Assembly (NCBI GenBank): GCA_034440635.1
Contig: JAOTON010001709.1
Location: forward strand, 124,001 to 188,000
DNA: 64,000 nt
Origin: Lepas anatifera
Taxonomy: Eukaryota > Arthropoda > Thecostraca > Lepadidae
Direction: 5' to 3'
Under the pieces are notes generated by a model. That model was not told the origin of the DNA and did not search any database. It was given only the letters and a program-made list of their open reading frames with translations. Below are positions 53,362 to 62,884 of the stretch, piece by piece. Position 1 is the first letter of the stretch. Each line of letters starts with the position of its first letter. The position numbers and the translations under genes were made by a program.

Positions 53362-54640
53362 TTTTTTTCTTTTCTTTCTCTTTAAGCTCATCAAGGTTGA
53401 TGACCACCAACCTCTGTGAAGCCTGCAGGCTAGCCCCTCGAGAGGTGCTCTGGCGAGACTCTCCGCCACTACTTGTTGAGACACTGTCTCGCTTTGTATT
53501 TCTATGGCTTGTTCGGCCCCTAGACACTACCGTCCATCCTTCCTCCGCTTTAGACAGGTTATCAGACCTTGTCTGCTGAACATCTACATCCACGTTCATA
53601 TGCTGTTCGCCCTGACATTCTGCTTTCTTTTCACTTTCATCTTGAGGGATACTAGCCGGGCTTGCCTCTTTCAACTGACACTGATCCTGTCTTTCTATTA
53701 TTTTACTCATCAGACTGATCATCTTATCAAACTTCTCCTCCAAAGCCCGCAATCTACAGTCCATATCCGGAGTCTGAACTGCAGATTGGGAGCTGGAGGA
53801 GGGAGCTGAGTTCGCAACAACTTTGCTGAAGGGTCGAGACATCACTATTGGGTTCCTATCCTGAAAAATCTTCCTAGCCTCTTTGTATGTAACATCATGT
53901 TCATACCTAATCTTAATAATCTCCTGTTCATTCTTGTACACCTGACACTCCTCCACAAACATGAAAGTATGGCTCGCTGAATCACAGTTCCCACAACGGA
54001 GGGTACACGCTCCTTCATGTGCTGTCTGGCTGCACCTAAGACACACCTTAGGACGAACACATCGCTGCCAGGTATGGCCATACTTGCCACACCTCTGACA
54101 TAGAAGAGGTCTTGGGAGACAGGGGCGCACCTTATAAACTACATAATCCAGGCGAATTTCCTCAGGAACTTTCAGCTTGTTGAACGTCAGTACAAAGCAA
54201 GGCGTACCCTCCTCCCGCTCTCCCCTCCTCCTCTTCACCTGCTTTGCAGCTATCACCCCAAACTCGCGCAACCCCTCCACCACCTCCTCCTCGCTGAGCT
54301 CCTGGAGGTCAACCGCATAGATAGTGCCCTTACTACTGTTTTTCCTTTCGTCCAGTTTACATATCACCTCCTCCCCATCAAAGAATTTCGCACGCAAGAA
54401 CCTTTGAGTCTGTGTCATGGATTTGGTTTTGACCAGGAGTTTTCCTTCTCCTACGAAGATCGCCTTTTCAACTTTTTCCGCACCTACGATGTTCCTAATA
54501 CATGCCTGAAGACGAGGCCATCCCTTGTTTTTGAGTGGTTTACCAGAAGCTAGCTCAAGGATTACATAGGAGCCCTCACTTTCACCCTCATGTCCACGGT
54601 CCGTAAGCTCTTCAAGCGCTCTTTTCTTAGGCCTTGCCAT
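53354..54640 (-). CDS. LINE ORF1 (gag-like nucleic-acid-binding protein, 428 aa)
   Basis: It is expected to coat the LINE RNA. Residues 1-20 are basic/acidic (MARPKKRALEELTDRG). A region at about 23-175 has the length and pattern of the RRM-like folds in I/jockey ORF1. Three zinc knuckles follow: C181-C184-H189-C194 (CQRCGKYGHTWQRC), C200-C203-H208-C212, and C216-C219-H224-C232. A predicted coiled coil lies near 290-320 (DCRLRALEEKFDKM), then a Ser/Gln-rich tail ending EKEKKKNG. Three knuckles and position relative to ORF2 are typical of the I clade. No internal stop. Confidence 0.92.
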   Translation of the reverse strand: MARPKKRALEELTDRGHEGESEGSYVILELASGKPLKNKGWPRLQACIRNIVGAEKVEKAIFVGEGKLLVKTKSMTQTQRFLRAKFFDGEEVICKLDERKNSSKGTIYAVDLQELSEEEVVEGLREFGVIAAKQVKRRRGEREEGTPCFVLTFNKLKVPEEIRLDYVVYKVRPCLPRPLLCQRCGKYGHTWQRCVRPKVCLRCSQTAHEGACTLRCGNCDSASHTFMFVEECQVYKNEQEIIKIRYEHDVTYKEARKIFQDRNPIVMSRPFSKVVANSAPSSSSQSAVQTPDMDCRLRALEEKFDKMISLMSKIIERQDQCQLKEASPASIPQDESEKKAECQGEQHMNVDVDVQQTRSDNLSKAEEGWTVVSRGRTSHRNTKRDSVSTSSGGESRQSTSRGASLQASQRLVVINLDELKEKEKKKNG

Positions 54641-54800
54641 TGAGGCAAGACCCTGAAGAACGAATGGTCCAAATCAGAAAAGGAAGAACCTATCAAGAAC
54701 CTATTGACCCCGGTCACGCTCACCAGTGGCGCTAGTGTGCCATCCAAGATGGCCGCGAAAGAGGGACTCCGAAAGGTAAACAATGTTAGTCGGCCCGGGA
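54641..54800 (-). promoter_or_regulatory. LINE 5' UTR / internal promoter region
   Basis: It lies between the ORF1 start and the approximate 5' end. It contains GCGGCCATCTTGGATGG (54740-54760), which matches the YY1 core GCCATCTTG. LINE promoters are internal and pol II driven; the role of this motif here is inference. Confidence 0.4.
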
Positions 54801-54839
54801 ATAGCATGGTAAGCGGTGAATTATACGTGTTTTATGCCT

Positions 54840-54995
54840 GGTATGTGGCAGTGGCTTATAACCAGCCGCTGCAGAAGGCAGTGAGGAGCCCAAATTCGAG
54901 GAGTTTTTGGTCCCAAGGAGCAAAGTTTGTAGTCAGGATCAGGTTAAAGTTTGCTGCAACCCCCACTTTTTTGCCGGTGGCGACGCTTATGTTTG
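54840..54995 (+). repeat. Dispersed repeat fragment (inverted partner of 5595-5750)
   Basis: It shares AACCAGCCGCTGC, GAGGAGCCCAAATTCGA, TCAGGTTAAAGTTTGCTG and TGCCGGTGGCGACGCTTATG with the earlier fragment. It lies just beyond the LINE 5' end, so it may be part of the target site. Confidence 0.55.
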
Positions 54996-55154
54996 GAAAC
55001 GCACTTTCCATCGTACATTAAAACTGGAATTTCAGACAGCTTGAAAGGAATAAAGTCGTATATCTACCGAATTATTTCAAGATGTCAGTTTCCCGGGCTA
55101 AAAGGAATACAGCCATAGGCGAATCCAAGGGGACAGCAAAGTGGGCATGTGCCC

Positions 55155-55396
55155 CATAGGCAGATCCAGGGGCAAAGGGAGTATGTGCCACCCCGCCATT
55201 GACCCTCGGCGCCCCCTGAAATGGCCACGTCCCCTGAAATTTCGCTTCCCACCCCCCTCCACCCCAGGATGCGAAAGTCGGCTCCCACCGATAGGGTTTT
55301 GCTCCCATCCGATAGGGTTTCTCGGTCAAGAATGGCGCCTCGCCCCCCCCCGGGAAGGTGCCCCCGATCGGCAATCCTGGATCCGCCTTTGATGAC
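55155..55396. mobile_element. MITE, GGCGGATCCAGGATTGCC family, copy 2
   Basis: Left end CCCATAGGCAGATCCAGGGG, right end GGCAATCCTGGATCCGCC. An extra terminus (CATAGGCGAATCCAAGGGG) lies at about 55112, suggesting a nested or broken second copy. No duplication was found. Confidence 0.7.
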
Positions 55397-55483
55397 GGCC
55401 CAAGGATAAAGGCCTACTCCTGCTAGAAGCAGGCTCAAGGGGAGTGGAAGGAGGCATAAGCGGAACTGGAGATTGCCCCACAG

Positions 55484-55832
55484 CCAGTCTGCAAAGTATG
55501 GCAGCAGGCCAGACGAGTCGCACCAGCAATCTAAAATTCTCGCACCACCATCCACCAAAAATTCGCACCAATATGCCACATACCAGGGAAAAAATGCACC
55601 CATTCCTACCCCTGCAATGCAATGCTATCTCAATCATTAGTCAGTTAATTAAGGGCTTTTTATAAGGCCCCTCCTGTGTCTTAATAGCCATTCAGCCATT
55701 ATTTGTTTATTTTAAGTGTCACTAACCTTGCGAATTCGCACCAGGTTGATAAAATTCGCACCACTCGGTCCTGTCTCCAAGGGCACTCGCGCCGACGAGA
55801 TCTCGTCGAAAATGCCATACTTTGTACACTGG
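55484..55832 (+). mobile_element. CCAGTCTGCAAAGTATGG MITE, copy near THAP fragment
   Basis: It runs from CCAGTCTGCAAAGTATGGC to CATACTTTGTACACTGG, with the palindrome CGACGAGATCTCGTCG near the right end. Flanks CCCCACAG and CATCACAG match at 6/8. Confidence 0.8.
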
Positions 55833-55856
55833 CATCACAGCCGCTTACCAGGTGGA

Positions 55857-56140
55857 TGTCAATGGAAGTCAGATGGCTGAAAATGTCTGCAACAGACAGC
55901 AGCATTTGAGCCTATCTTCTTCCCAATTCTCAGTTTCAACTTCCACTGCTTGGACAGCACCTTATCCTGAGGAAACTTGTGAAAGCTGAGACTTCGACAC
56001 TTTCTTCGGAAGGATACACACTGAGGAACGCAGCATTTCTGATTGGATATAATGGTTATCCGTCTCTTCTCCATTTTCTTTGAACTTTCCAAGATTATAA
56101 CAAACAAGAAAAAACGCCAATCTTCAATATTCACGTCCAA
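55857..56140 (-). pseudogene. THAP zinc-finger exon fragment
   Basis: The minus strand encodes KCCVPQCVSFRRKCRSL, SFHKFPQDK, a WKLKLRIGKK segment and VCCRHFQPSDF, an apparently complete THAP C2CH module: first Cys pair in CCVPQC, FHKFP, Trp, and C-x2-H in CCRHF. A stop follows directly after SDFH. THAP modules bind DNA in regulators and P-type transposases. No further domain follows; a MITE sits 24 bp downstream. It could be a first exon of a host or transposon-derived gene (a splice donor cannot be confirmed), or a remnant. It is better preserved than the relic at 34985-35205. Confidence 0.65.
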
Positions 56141-56309
56141 CCAACGTCACGTATAACCACGCTCTCTCACAACGAGTTTACCACGACTGAAAATCCGTTA
56201 CCATAGGAACAGTGTAGGAACCGAGGAGGTTGTTTACATATGCGCCGGATATGAAGCAGCCGCGCCAGACGTCAGTCCCTCTACTGGCGTTTCCAAAAAA
56301 ATCCGCCAG

Positions 56310-56624
56310 GTGCCAACACTTTCGATGACCGAGGCCAATAAGGAGCAAAGTCCTAATCGAAAAACAAAATGGCGTCAGGGCGCGCCCGAAAGCGCGCCAA
56401 AAAACAAAAAAAGGAATCCGAGTACTAACCTGAAGAAAGAATCACCACTCCACCACACTCCAGCGAAACTAGGAACAACTAACTCAAAGCCACAATTAAC
56501 ACATCACAAACTTCCCGGAACAACTCCCAAATCCTGTGCCCAATCGAGCGAACAAGCAACGAGAGGAACCAAGGTCCGACACGTCCGACCCCGCCGAGTC
56601 CAGACGCGCGACTGTGCGCCGTAA
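56310..56624 (+). other. Basic open frame of uncertain status (104 codons)
   Basis: A Lys/Thr/Pro-rich frame (MTEANKEQSPNRKTKWRQG) ends in an Arg-rich stretch. It starts about 180 bp from the THAP fragment and points the opposite way. It has no recognisable domain and could be a chance frame or a first exon. Confidence 0.25.
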
Positions 56625-56715
56625 AAGCTGAATTGTCTCAAAAGCGTCATATTTGTCATCAAGAGGCATATGGTTACAAAGATACCAAATCAGGAAATTT
56701 TTTAATAGACGTAAA

Positions 56716-57024
56716 AGCCCTGTTCCAGCTGTCAGCACAGTTTTGTCAGCAGGACCTCTAGCCACTCCTCCAGAAAAGAAATATCAGCGCCATAATCGCC
56801 TCTAGTTTGTGGTAAGCAAAAGGAACTTCAACCTTTATACCATTAAAAAATATTAGGCTGCCACTTCGTGCACTTGCTATTTTTCATCAGCGCAAACAGC
56901 AGGCCATCATCCCGTAAAACCTCTAGAACTAGTTCCCGGGGAGAGGCTACAATCCTGTGACGTAGGCGCAACACGGCCCGCTGATTGGTGCTGATAAAAC
57001 TGTGCTGACAGGTGGAACAGGGCT
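56716..57024. mobile_element. AGCCCTGTTCCAGCTGT MITE, copy 4
   Basis: AGCCCTGTTCCAGCTGTCAG at the left, GACAGGTGGAACAGGGCT at the right. Flanking triplets (AAA and TAT) do not match, unlike the other three copies, so this copy may have lost its duplication or be recombinant. Confidence 0.8.
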
Positions 57025-57605
57025 TATGTCAAAGTTCCTGGAAATTAATAAAAAATCGGGCAACGTGTGCCTTTCTAAAGCTAAATTTAATTTTTTTGGA
57101 AATTTTTAATCTAAACTAAGTTTTAGTTACAAAAAACAATCTAAGAACTCTAAATAAAATTTCCCTGTATGTAGTTTTTTGCATTTCCTCTGCTATGTTT
57201 TGATCACCAAAGGCCGCCAATCGGGTGTATGTCAAAAGGTCCACTGTTCAAAGGGTCCACCGTTCATAAGAAAATCATGCCAGCCCCTTCCCCCAAGAAC
57301 AAATGCCGGTCAGTGATGTGACGTCACAAGGGCGTACGGGAATCTTTCTTTGCTTGAGTCTTGTGAAAATATTCCAAATTTTGTTATGCTTTCATGAAAA
57401 TTTGGGAAAATGGGGGAAATACTTAAGCTTTAGAAAAATTATTCTTTTTCAAATTTAGTTATCAATTGAAAAATTTTGTAAGGTTTAGATTATACGGCCT
57501 GAAAGCAGAGGCAAATGACGTCTGTAGGGGAAAAGACTTCGCTTGTAAATATACCTTTGAATAAAAGTATTCTTGAAGTCGTGCATCATGAATGCAAGAT
57601 AGCTG
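57025..57605. other. Unassigned AT-rich stretch
   Basis: No gene or element ends. A short GGTCCACCGTTCA / GGTCCACTGTTCA direct repeat occurs near 57238-57265. Confidence 0.35.
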
Positions 57606-57608
57606 CTG

Positions 57609-57643
57609 CTGGAGGCTGAGCGTCTGAAAACACCATCATCATC
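57609..57643 (+). repeat. 35-bp match to the 3' end of the LINE at 48.1 kb
   Basis: From CTGGAGGCTGAGCGTCTGAA to the CATCATCATC tail, this is identical or nearly so to the LINE 3' terminus. The sequence upstream does not match. It is either an extremely 5'-truncated insertion or the tail of a SINE that uses this LINE. Confidence 0.6.
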
Positions 57644-57672
57644 AGGGACATGCTACTACACTGCCGACTCCA

Positions 57673-58400
57673 ACTGCCAAAACTCAAAATCTGAACCGTT
57701 GCAGTAACTGCTTAGCTTTTCAGCATGCTAATAGATTACTACTTTTTCTACAAATTTGTATCTTTTGGTGAGGTTTCGTTTACTAGAAACCGTTTTATTA
57801 GACTTTTTGTTAACCGGAAGTAGGGTCGGTTACTGCCAGAACTAGGTGCCAAAACTCAACTCACGAAAGAATGTAACAATCGCTTAGAAAATCTTTATGC
57901 CGACTTAGAAATAGTAATGCTTAAAATTTGTACCTTTTCACGATGTTTCGTTCCACGACAACTGTAAAATTGTAGGTTAAAATTACACTACTTTTATTAC
58001 GGCGGAATAATTTTTGGTGCCATTAGTGTTCATGCTACTGCCAAAACTCAAAATCCGAACCATTGCAACAACTACTTAGCTTTTTCGTCTTGAAATATAT
58101 GTCTGCCTTTTCTATAGATTTGTATCTTTTGGTGAAGTTTCGTTGGCTAGAAACTGTTTTATTAGACTTTTTGTCAACCGGAAGTAGGATCTATGACTAC
58201 CAGAGCTGGGTGCCAAAACTCAACTCGTGAATAAATAAAACAATCGCTTAGAAAAGCTATATACCGAGCTAAAAATAGTCATTTTTAAAATTTGTAGCTT
58301 TTCACGATGTTCCTTTCCAGGACAACTGTAAAATCATAGGTAAAAACCTCACTACTTTTATTACAGCGGAATACTTTCTGTTGCTCTTGGTGTTCATGCC
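57673..58400 (+). repeat. Satellite dimer: two tandem 364-bp units, each of two related monomers
   Basis: Unit 1 (57673-58036) and unit 2 (58037-58400) align throughout. Inside each, monomers of about 172 and 192 bp both begin TGCCAAAACTCAA and share the CTTAGAAAA- and TTTTCACGATGTTTCGTT-like blocks. The layout is A-B-A'-B'. No coding sequence. Confidence 0.85.
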
Positions 58401-58532
58401 CGGAACCGAAAATTGCATACCAGATCAGAAATAACCCAGCATTCTTCCCCATATCCCAAGATATCAATAATTCCCCATACCAGGACCAGGGGCGCACTTA
58501 AAACGTTGTGAACACAAGAAACAACGACAGCG

Positions 58533-58764
58533 CATAGGCGAATTCAGGACTTCGGGCAAGGGGGCGCCATCCGGAACAGGGGACACCACTTTTGACCGGC
58601 AAAACCTATCAGGTGACCACAAAATCTTATTGGTGGGTGCTGATTTTCGCAACCGGAGCGGGGATGGGAAGCTACATTTCAGGGGGGCGACATAGACCTT
58701 GCAGGGGGCGCCGAGGGGTGATCGAGGGAGGGCGCGGGACCTCTGCCCTCTGGATTCGCCTATG
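58533..58764 (-). mobile_element. MITE, CATAGGCGAATCCAG family, copy 3, near-exact 8-bp TSD
   Basis: Left end CATAGGCGAATTCAGGA, right end TCTGGATTCGCCTATG. Flanks CGACAGCG and CGACAGAG match at 7/8. Its interior is the reverse of 55155-55396. The 8-bp duplication places the family with hAT-like MITEs. Confidence 0.82.
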
Positions 58765-58771
58765 CGACAGA

Positions 58772-59148
58772 GGCGTGTTAAGACTGCTGGAAAGGGGTGC
58801 AGTTGGAAAAGGCGTTCAAACGAGACTGCTGGCAACGAGATGTATTCTACAGAGGCGTGCTCAGAAGGTTAGGAAAAGGGTACAGTTGGCAAAGGCGTGT
58901 CCAGGAGACTGCTAGTAGGAGCATGTAATGCAGACAGGCGTGCTCAGAGTGCTAAAAAAGATATATAGTACAAAAGCGATCTCAGAGTGTTGGAAAAGAG
59001 TACATTGTACAGAGTGGTCTCAGACTGTTCGGAAGGGGTTCAAGTGGAAAAGGCGTCTCCAAAAGACTGCTGGTGGGGATGATTTATTCAGCGGCGTGTT
59101 CAGAAAGCTGGGAAGAGGTCCAATTGGCAAAGACGTGTCCAGATCAGT
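58772..59148 (+). repeat. Minisatellite of GGCGTGTTCAGA...CTGGAAAAG units
   Basis: Diverged units of roughly 46-50 bp, best seen as alternating pairs: AGGCGTGCTCAGAAGGTTAG then GGAAAAGGGTACAGTTGGCA. At least seven units can be traced before the array meets CAGTGGCGTAGCCAG at 59149. Confidence 0.75.
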
Positions 59149-61512
59149 GGCGTAGCCAGAGGAGTCGTTGGGGACCACGGACCCCCTTGGGCAGATCTTG
59201 TGCACTGGAAAACACGAGCATTGAACTGGACGGCCCCTGAGCTTGGTCGCACGGGACCCCCGACCTTAGTCTCAGAGGGCCCCTGGGCTTGATCTCAGGG
59301 GCCCCGATGCTTAGTGTCAGATTGCCCTCCAAACTTGATCTCGGGGTCCCCGAGCTTGGTCTCAGTGGCCCTTGGTTGGTCTCGGGGAGTTCCCCGAGCC
59401 TGGTCTCAGGGGTACTCCGGTATCGAGGGCTCCGAAGTATCAAACATTGATCTTGGGGCCAACTGGGCTTAGTCTCAGGGGGCCCCGAGTTGGTCTCAGG
59501 GACCCCGAGCCTGGTCTCTGGGGGCCCAAGCTTGGTCCCACGGACCTTTTCTTCTTTGTCCCACCAGCCTTTCGGTCTTGATCTCACGGGCCTTTCGATC
59601 TTGGTCTCAGGGGCCCCGAGCGTGGGGTCAGGGGTCCCTCGAGCTTGGTCTCTGGGACCCCAAGCTTGGTCTCAGGTGCCCCCCCGAGCTTTGTTTCAGG
59701 AAACCCCCAAACCTGGTCCCAGGGCACTACCGAGCTTGGTTTCAGTGGCCCGAACTTGGCCTCAGGGGCTCCCCAAGCTTGGTGTCAGGGGTCCCTCGAT
59801 CATCGCTATCGAGGGCTCCGGATTAGCGAACATTGATATCGGGGGCACCTGAGCTTGGTCTTAAGGGCCCTGAGTTGGTCTCAGGGTTCTGAACTTGGCC
59901 CAGGGGCCCAAATTGGGGCCCCTGGGATCTTAGTATTAAGATCTTAAGAAGGCCCGTGGGACCGATCTTAAGATTGGTTCCACGGGCGTTTTGATCTTGG
60001 TCTCACGGTCTTTCGGTCTTGGTCTCAGGGAGCCCCCGAGTTGGTCTCAGGGAGCCCCCGAGCTTGGTCTCAGGGCCCCAAAGCTTGGTGTCAGGGGACC
60101 CCGAACTTAGTTGCAGGGGACCCCCGAGCTTGGTCTCAGAGGACCCCCAAACTTAGTCTCAGAGGACCCCAAGCTTGGTCTTAGTGGCCTGAGCTTGATC
60201 TCAGTGGGCTCCACGAGTTTGGTCTCAGGGGACCCCTGAGCTTGTCCTCAGTGGCCTGAGCTTGGTCTCAGGGGGGCTCCACAAGCTTGTCCTCAGTGGC
60301 CTGAGCTTGGTCTCAGGGGGGCTCCACAAGCTTGGTCTCAGGGGCCCTCGATCATCGGTATCAAGGGCTCAGGATTATCAAACATTGATATCGGGGGCCC
60401 CTGAGCTTGGTCTCAGGCGCCCCGAGTTAGTCTCAGGAACCCGAGCCTGGTCTCAGGGGCCACAAGATTGGTCCCACGGGCCTTTTGATCTTGGTCTCAC
60501 GGCCTTTCGGTCTTGGTATCCCCCGAGCTTGGTCTCAGTGGCCTGAGCCTAGTGTCAGGGGGCGCCATGGGCTTGGTCTCAGGGGCCCCATGATCGTCGG
60601 TATCGGGGGCTCCGAAGTATTGAACATTGATCCTGGGACCCCCTGAACCTGATCTCAGGGTGGCCTGAGCTTGGTCTCAGGGGACTTCCTGAACTTGGTA
60701 TCAGGGCAGCCTGAGCTTGGTTTCAGGGGACCCCCGAGCTTGGTCTCAGGGGCTTCAAACTCGGTGCCACGGGCCTTTTGATCTTGTTCCCACGGGATTT
60801 TCGATCGTGGTCTCACGGGCTTTTCGGTCTTGGTTTCAGGGGGCCTCCGAGCTTGGTCTCAAGGGCCCCCGAGCTTGGTCTCAGAGGACGCCCAAACTTT
60901 ATTCTCAGAGGACACCAAGCTTGGTCTCAGTGGGCTCCACGAGCGCGGTCTCAGGGGCACCTCGATCATCGGTATCAAGGGCTCCGGATTATTAAACATT
61001 GATATCGGGGGCCCCTGAGCTTGGTCTCAGGGGCCCTGAGTTGGTCTCAAGGGCCCTGAGTTGGTCTCAGGGGCCCGAACTTGGTCCCAGGGGCCCCAAG
61101 ATTGGTCCCACGGGCCTTTCGATCTTGGTCTCACGGGCCTTTCGATCTGGGTCTCATGGGCTCCCGAGCTTGGTCTCAGGGGCCCCGAGTTGGTCTAAGG
61201 GGCCTGAGCTTGGTCTCAGGGCCCCAAACTTGGTCCCACGATCCTTTTGATCTTGGCCTCACGGGCCTTTGGATCCTGGTCTCAGGGTGCCCTGAGCTTG
61301 GTCTCAGAGGATCCCCAAGCTTGGTCTCAGTGTGCTCCACGAGCATGGTCTCAGGGGCCCTTGATCATCGATATCAAGGGCTCCGGATTATCGAACATTG
61401 ATCTCGAGGGCCCTGACCTTGGTCTCAGGGGCCCTGAGTTGGTCTCAGGGGCCTGAACTTGGTCCCAGGGGCCTCAAGATTGGTCCCACGGGCCTTTTGA
61501 TCTTGGTCCCAT
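59149..61512 (-). repeat. 2.4-kb satellite, CCCGAGCTTGGTCTCAGGGG units, with a 50-bp higher-order spacer
   Basis: Dozens of diverged units of about 20-25 bp (core GAGCTTGGTCTCAGGGGCCC). A distinct 50-bp block (ATCATCGGTATCAAGGGCTC, then CGGATTATCAAACATTGATA) recurs near 59415, 59798, 60350, 60591, 60966 and 61363. A third word, GGGCCTTTTGATCTTGGTCT, recurs between them. Both borders carry CAGTGGCGTAGCCAG in the same orientation (59149 and 61514). Long collagen-like translations arise only from the unit structure. The strand is given relative to the array at 62.9-64 kb. Confidence 0.9.
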
Positions 61513-61513
61513 G

Positions 61514-62880
61514 CAGTGGCGTAGCCAGGATTCGGCCAAGGGGGTCCGACTACCGTCGGGGGGCCCCCAGGCCGGGGGCCCCTTAGTAGTCGGGGCCCAT
61601 CTCCTATATGTGTCGTATAATATTTTGGCATTATAACATTTACACGACGGAAATTTTTCTATCCATTTTTAGGTGTTTGTTATTATTTTGTTTATAGTTT
61701 GATTTTTCTCGATCCGACCAAGTGTTGGTAAGTTTAGGTCACCAAATATTAAGGCTGGCCCATACCTATATGACAGCGTGGCTATAATAACAGTTTTGTG
61801 GCACATTTCGGAAATCAAATGCTGCTGCGTGCATGATGTTAAACCTGACTTTACCTCAATTCACTCTGGTAATCAGCTATGAAGTCATTGAAGGTCAGTC
61901 GTTTTGAGTAAGAATAAATGGTTTTCTACGGAAAATGATTACCAATTTTTTCCGGGTGTCGAATTAATGAACTCTTTAATCAGAAAGTTTCCAAAGAAAT
62001 GGAAAAAATGAATAAAAATACAAGGGATATGGTGGATGGTGGTGTATTCCGGACGTCATATACCGTCTATTCCGCGGAAAGATCTTGATGAATTCACCAG
62101 AGTTACTTTCTTACCCTTGCTATGTTGTAAATGAGCAAATTACCAAAACAATAGGCCCCTGAGATAATTATCGCCTTGGATTACTCTGTCATTGTTATTT
62201 TAAACCTTGCATACCTATTTTTTTTTGGGATTATGCTCATCAATGTGTGTCATTCTCCTTGTTTTTCTGGTTTCCTACGAAAATATTTGAAAGTTGTTTA
62301 TTTCAGAATATTTAGGACGGTAGTTATTGGGACTAAGCTAATAGATTGAAAAACCAGCTTAAGTTTCAAATTCCCTGTTCGATTTGCTATTATGGATGCT
62401 AAAATTAGATTAATTTTTGCCTTTCCTTCAGGAATGGTGCCTGATCAATATGTTTCAATTTGCCTTTTTGGTACGCAATGGGAATATATAAATTTTTCAG
62501 AGGCATATGATTTTCGAAATCTTCTTTGAGCCTAGGATCTCAAGCGATATCTCTGGATTGTATTCTAAAATCTAAAAGAAACGGAAAGGAAAAAGGACGC
62601 TCAATAAAAAGGATATATGAGTGTGCCCCAGATGCTATATAAAACCTATTCCATGGACAGTCCTACTGATGAAACCGCTCACTTACTCCTCCCTAGCCAT
62701 TGGTTGGAGATCCCGGGGGCTTGGGGAGGTGAGTACTTCCTTGGACTCTGGGTCTCTGATAGGCTTTGTACAGGGCTTGTATTGCTATGCCAGTGTTAAG
62801 CCATCCAGGACCATCACCCACCGCCCCCGCCCCCTGACTCCTGGGTCGAGCAGAGATCTCCAGGGGCCTAGCACTTGACA
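61514..62880. other. hAT-like left end, then unassigned AT-rich sequence between two satellite arrays
   Basis: CAGTGGCGTAGCCAGGATTC at 61514 begins an element of the GTAGCCAG family with a GGGGGCCCCCAGGCCGGGGGCC palindrome core at about 61558, but no right end is visible. From 61620 to 62600 the sequence is AT-rich with no supported gene. Confidence 0.45.
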
Positions 62881-62884
62881 CGGC

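Larger units (their letters stand above)
48130..54800 (-). mobile_element. Near-complete I-clade LINE, about 6.7 kb
   Basis: On the minus strand the order is: 5' UTR (about 54800-54641), gag-like ORF1, a third ORF, ORF2 (endonuclease, RT, RNase H, CCHC), 3' UTR with hairpin, and a tail of CAT repeats ending at about 48130. One frameshift between endonuclease and RT is the only visible lesion in the known domains. I could not find a target duplication and the exact 5' end is uncertain. Its proteins differ from the LINE at the window start. Confidence 0.9.

Noticed and set aside
48130..54800. A target-site duplication for the full-length LINE
   Set aside because: I compared bases beyond the CAT tail with the region near 54.8 kb and found no convincing match; the 5' boundary remains approximate.
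59144..61631. Many overlapping collagen-like or SLVSGAP-type frames on both strands
   Set aside because: They come from the short satellite unit; similar frames exist in several phases and on both strands, as expected from a repeat with few stop words.
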